DNA of 64,000 bases. Source: Bacillota bacterium (GTDB lineage Bacteria; Bacillota; Clostridia; Oscillospirales; Acutalibacteraceae). Location of the stretch: NCBI GenBank assembly GCA_021769885.1, contig JAETSA010000009.1:62001-126000 (forward strand), written 5' to 3'. The translations under genes were made by a program, and so were the position numbers. How positions within the stretch are numbered: the stretch's first letter is position 1; every line of letters starts with the position of its first letter. The notes beneath the pieces are model-generated. The model worked only from the letters and a program-made list of their open reading frames with translations. It was not told the DNA's origin and made no database searches. Shown here one piece after another: positions 63,529 through 64,000 of this stretch.

Positions 63529-63816
63529 ATGCAAATTGACAAAAACCTCGTGATGTATCTTGAAAAGCTCGGCAGAATTGAGCTTTCCGAAGAGCAGAGA
63601 ACAGCATCCGAAAAGGATTTGCAGGACATTCTCACCTACATCGACACGCTGAATGAACTGAATACCGACGGCGTAGAGCCTGCGTCGCACTCCTTCCCTG
63701 TGGCGAATGTGATGCGTCAGGACTGCGTGACCAATACCGCACAGCGTGAGGCGGTTCTGCAAAACGCGCCCAACGAAAAAGACGGCTGCTTTGTTGTGCC
63801 GAAAACTGTGGAGTAA
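63529..63816 (+). CDS. gatC: Aspartyl/glutamyl-tRNA amidotransferase subunit C
   Basis: Small subunit of GatCAB, which amidates Glu-tRNA(Gln) or Asp-tRNA(Asn). LGRIELSEEQRTASEKDLQD (about residues 14-33), DGVEPASHSFPVANVMRQD and the end KDGCFVVPKTVE are standard. 95 residues. The start ATG 63529 follows GGAGG. gatA starts 11 bases after its stop. Confidence 0.95.
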   Translation: MQIDKNLVMYLEKLGRIELSEEQRTASEKDLQDILTYIDTLNELNTDGVEPASHSFPVANVMRQDCVTNTAQREAVLQNAPNEKDGCFVVPKTVE

Positions 63817-63827
63817 GGAGGACGCTT

Positions 63828-64000
63828 ATGGATATTCGCAAACTGTCTGCGCTGGAGCTCGGCGCGGCCATTCGGGAAAAGAAAATCACCGTCCGTGAGG
63901 CAGCAGAAAGCTATCTTGCCGCGATTGAAAGCACGGACGGCACCTATCATTGCTATAATACCGTTTGCAAAGAGGCGGCACTCGCGCGTGCCGACGAGGT
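63828..64000 (+). CDS. gatA: Glutamyl-tRNA amidotransferase subunit A, N-terminal fragment (cut by window)
   Basis: 57 residues visible, beginning MDIRKLSALELGAAIREKKI and continuing to YHCYNTVCKEAALARADE, the usual GatA N-terminus before the amidase signature. AAGGAGG precedes ATG 63828. Operon gatC-gatA continues outside the window. Confidence 0.92.
   Translation, partial: MDIRKLSALELGAAIREKKITVREAAESYLAAIESTDGTYHCYNTVCKEAALARADE

Overview
The window looks like the replication-origin region of a low-GC-skewed, spore-forming Gram-positive anaerobe of the Clostridia (Oscillospiraceae/Ruminococcaceae-like). The evidence is the gene order rpmH-rnpA-yidD-yidC-jag, mnmE, mnmG-rsmG-noc-parA-parB, and dnaA-dnaN-yaaA-recF-remB-gyrB-gyrA, together with spoVT, a SpoIIQ-like M23 protein and the LL-diaminopimelate aminotransferase route of lysine synthesis. 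Strong AGGAGG-type ribosome sites precede most genes. Nearly all genes left of about 54.65 kb lie on the minus strand and all genes right of 55.98 kb on the plus strand, so replication very probably starts between or near dnaA and guaB.

Layout. 0-2 kb: galactokinase (cut by the window edge) and a VTT membrane protein. 2-14 kb: a minus-strand surface-protein operon with a 1728-residue secreted protein, eight small secreted paralogues that share its C-terminal module, a membrane-anchored protein, and a separate membrane protein upstream. 14.9-24.4 kb: M23 peptidase, TSCPD protein, RsmA, an aminotransferase, a truncated XRE regulator with a DUF6809 gene, SpoVT, an MBL hydrolase, a GH13 glycosidase and a family-4 uracil-DNA glycosylase. 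24.8-38.6 kb: chromosome partition and tRNA/rRNA modification genes, then the rpmH operon, with two parS sites. 39.3-43.4 kb: Mrp, TadA and a CPBP protease. 43.4-54.6 kb: gyrA, gyrB, remB, recF, yaaA, dnaN, dnaA. 56-64 kb (plus strand): guaB, glyA, an ANTAR protein, dapF, dapL, gatC and the start of gatA.

The most unusual content is between and inside these genes. Four Y1/HUH transposases of the RAYT (TnpA-REP) type sit directly behind gyrB, guaB, the ANTAR gene and dapF. Each carries inside its reading frame two copies, in inverted orientation, of its own GTAG-headed palindrome. The same palindrome architecture (GTAGGG, stem, loop, stem, CCCG) fills almost every intergenic space, often as inverted pairs resembling REPINs. 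Two further multi-hairpin sequences (called T1, about 66-71 bp, 14 copies; and T2, about 65 bp, 6 copies) are inserted into the loops of these palindromes, with empty-site versions elsewhere in the window. One T1 insertion has broken a RAYT gene. A third element of about 290 bp, a chain of hairpins whose stems covary between three copies, lies upstream of dnaN, recF and the CPBP gene. Together this looks like a layered RAYT/REP ecosystem concentrated at a clostridial origin.

Limits: all calls come from reading the sequence by eye. No homology search, folding or skew calculation was run, and copy counts of repeats are approximate.
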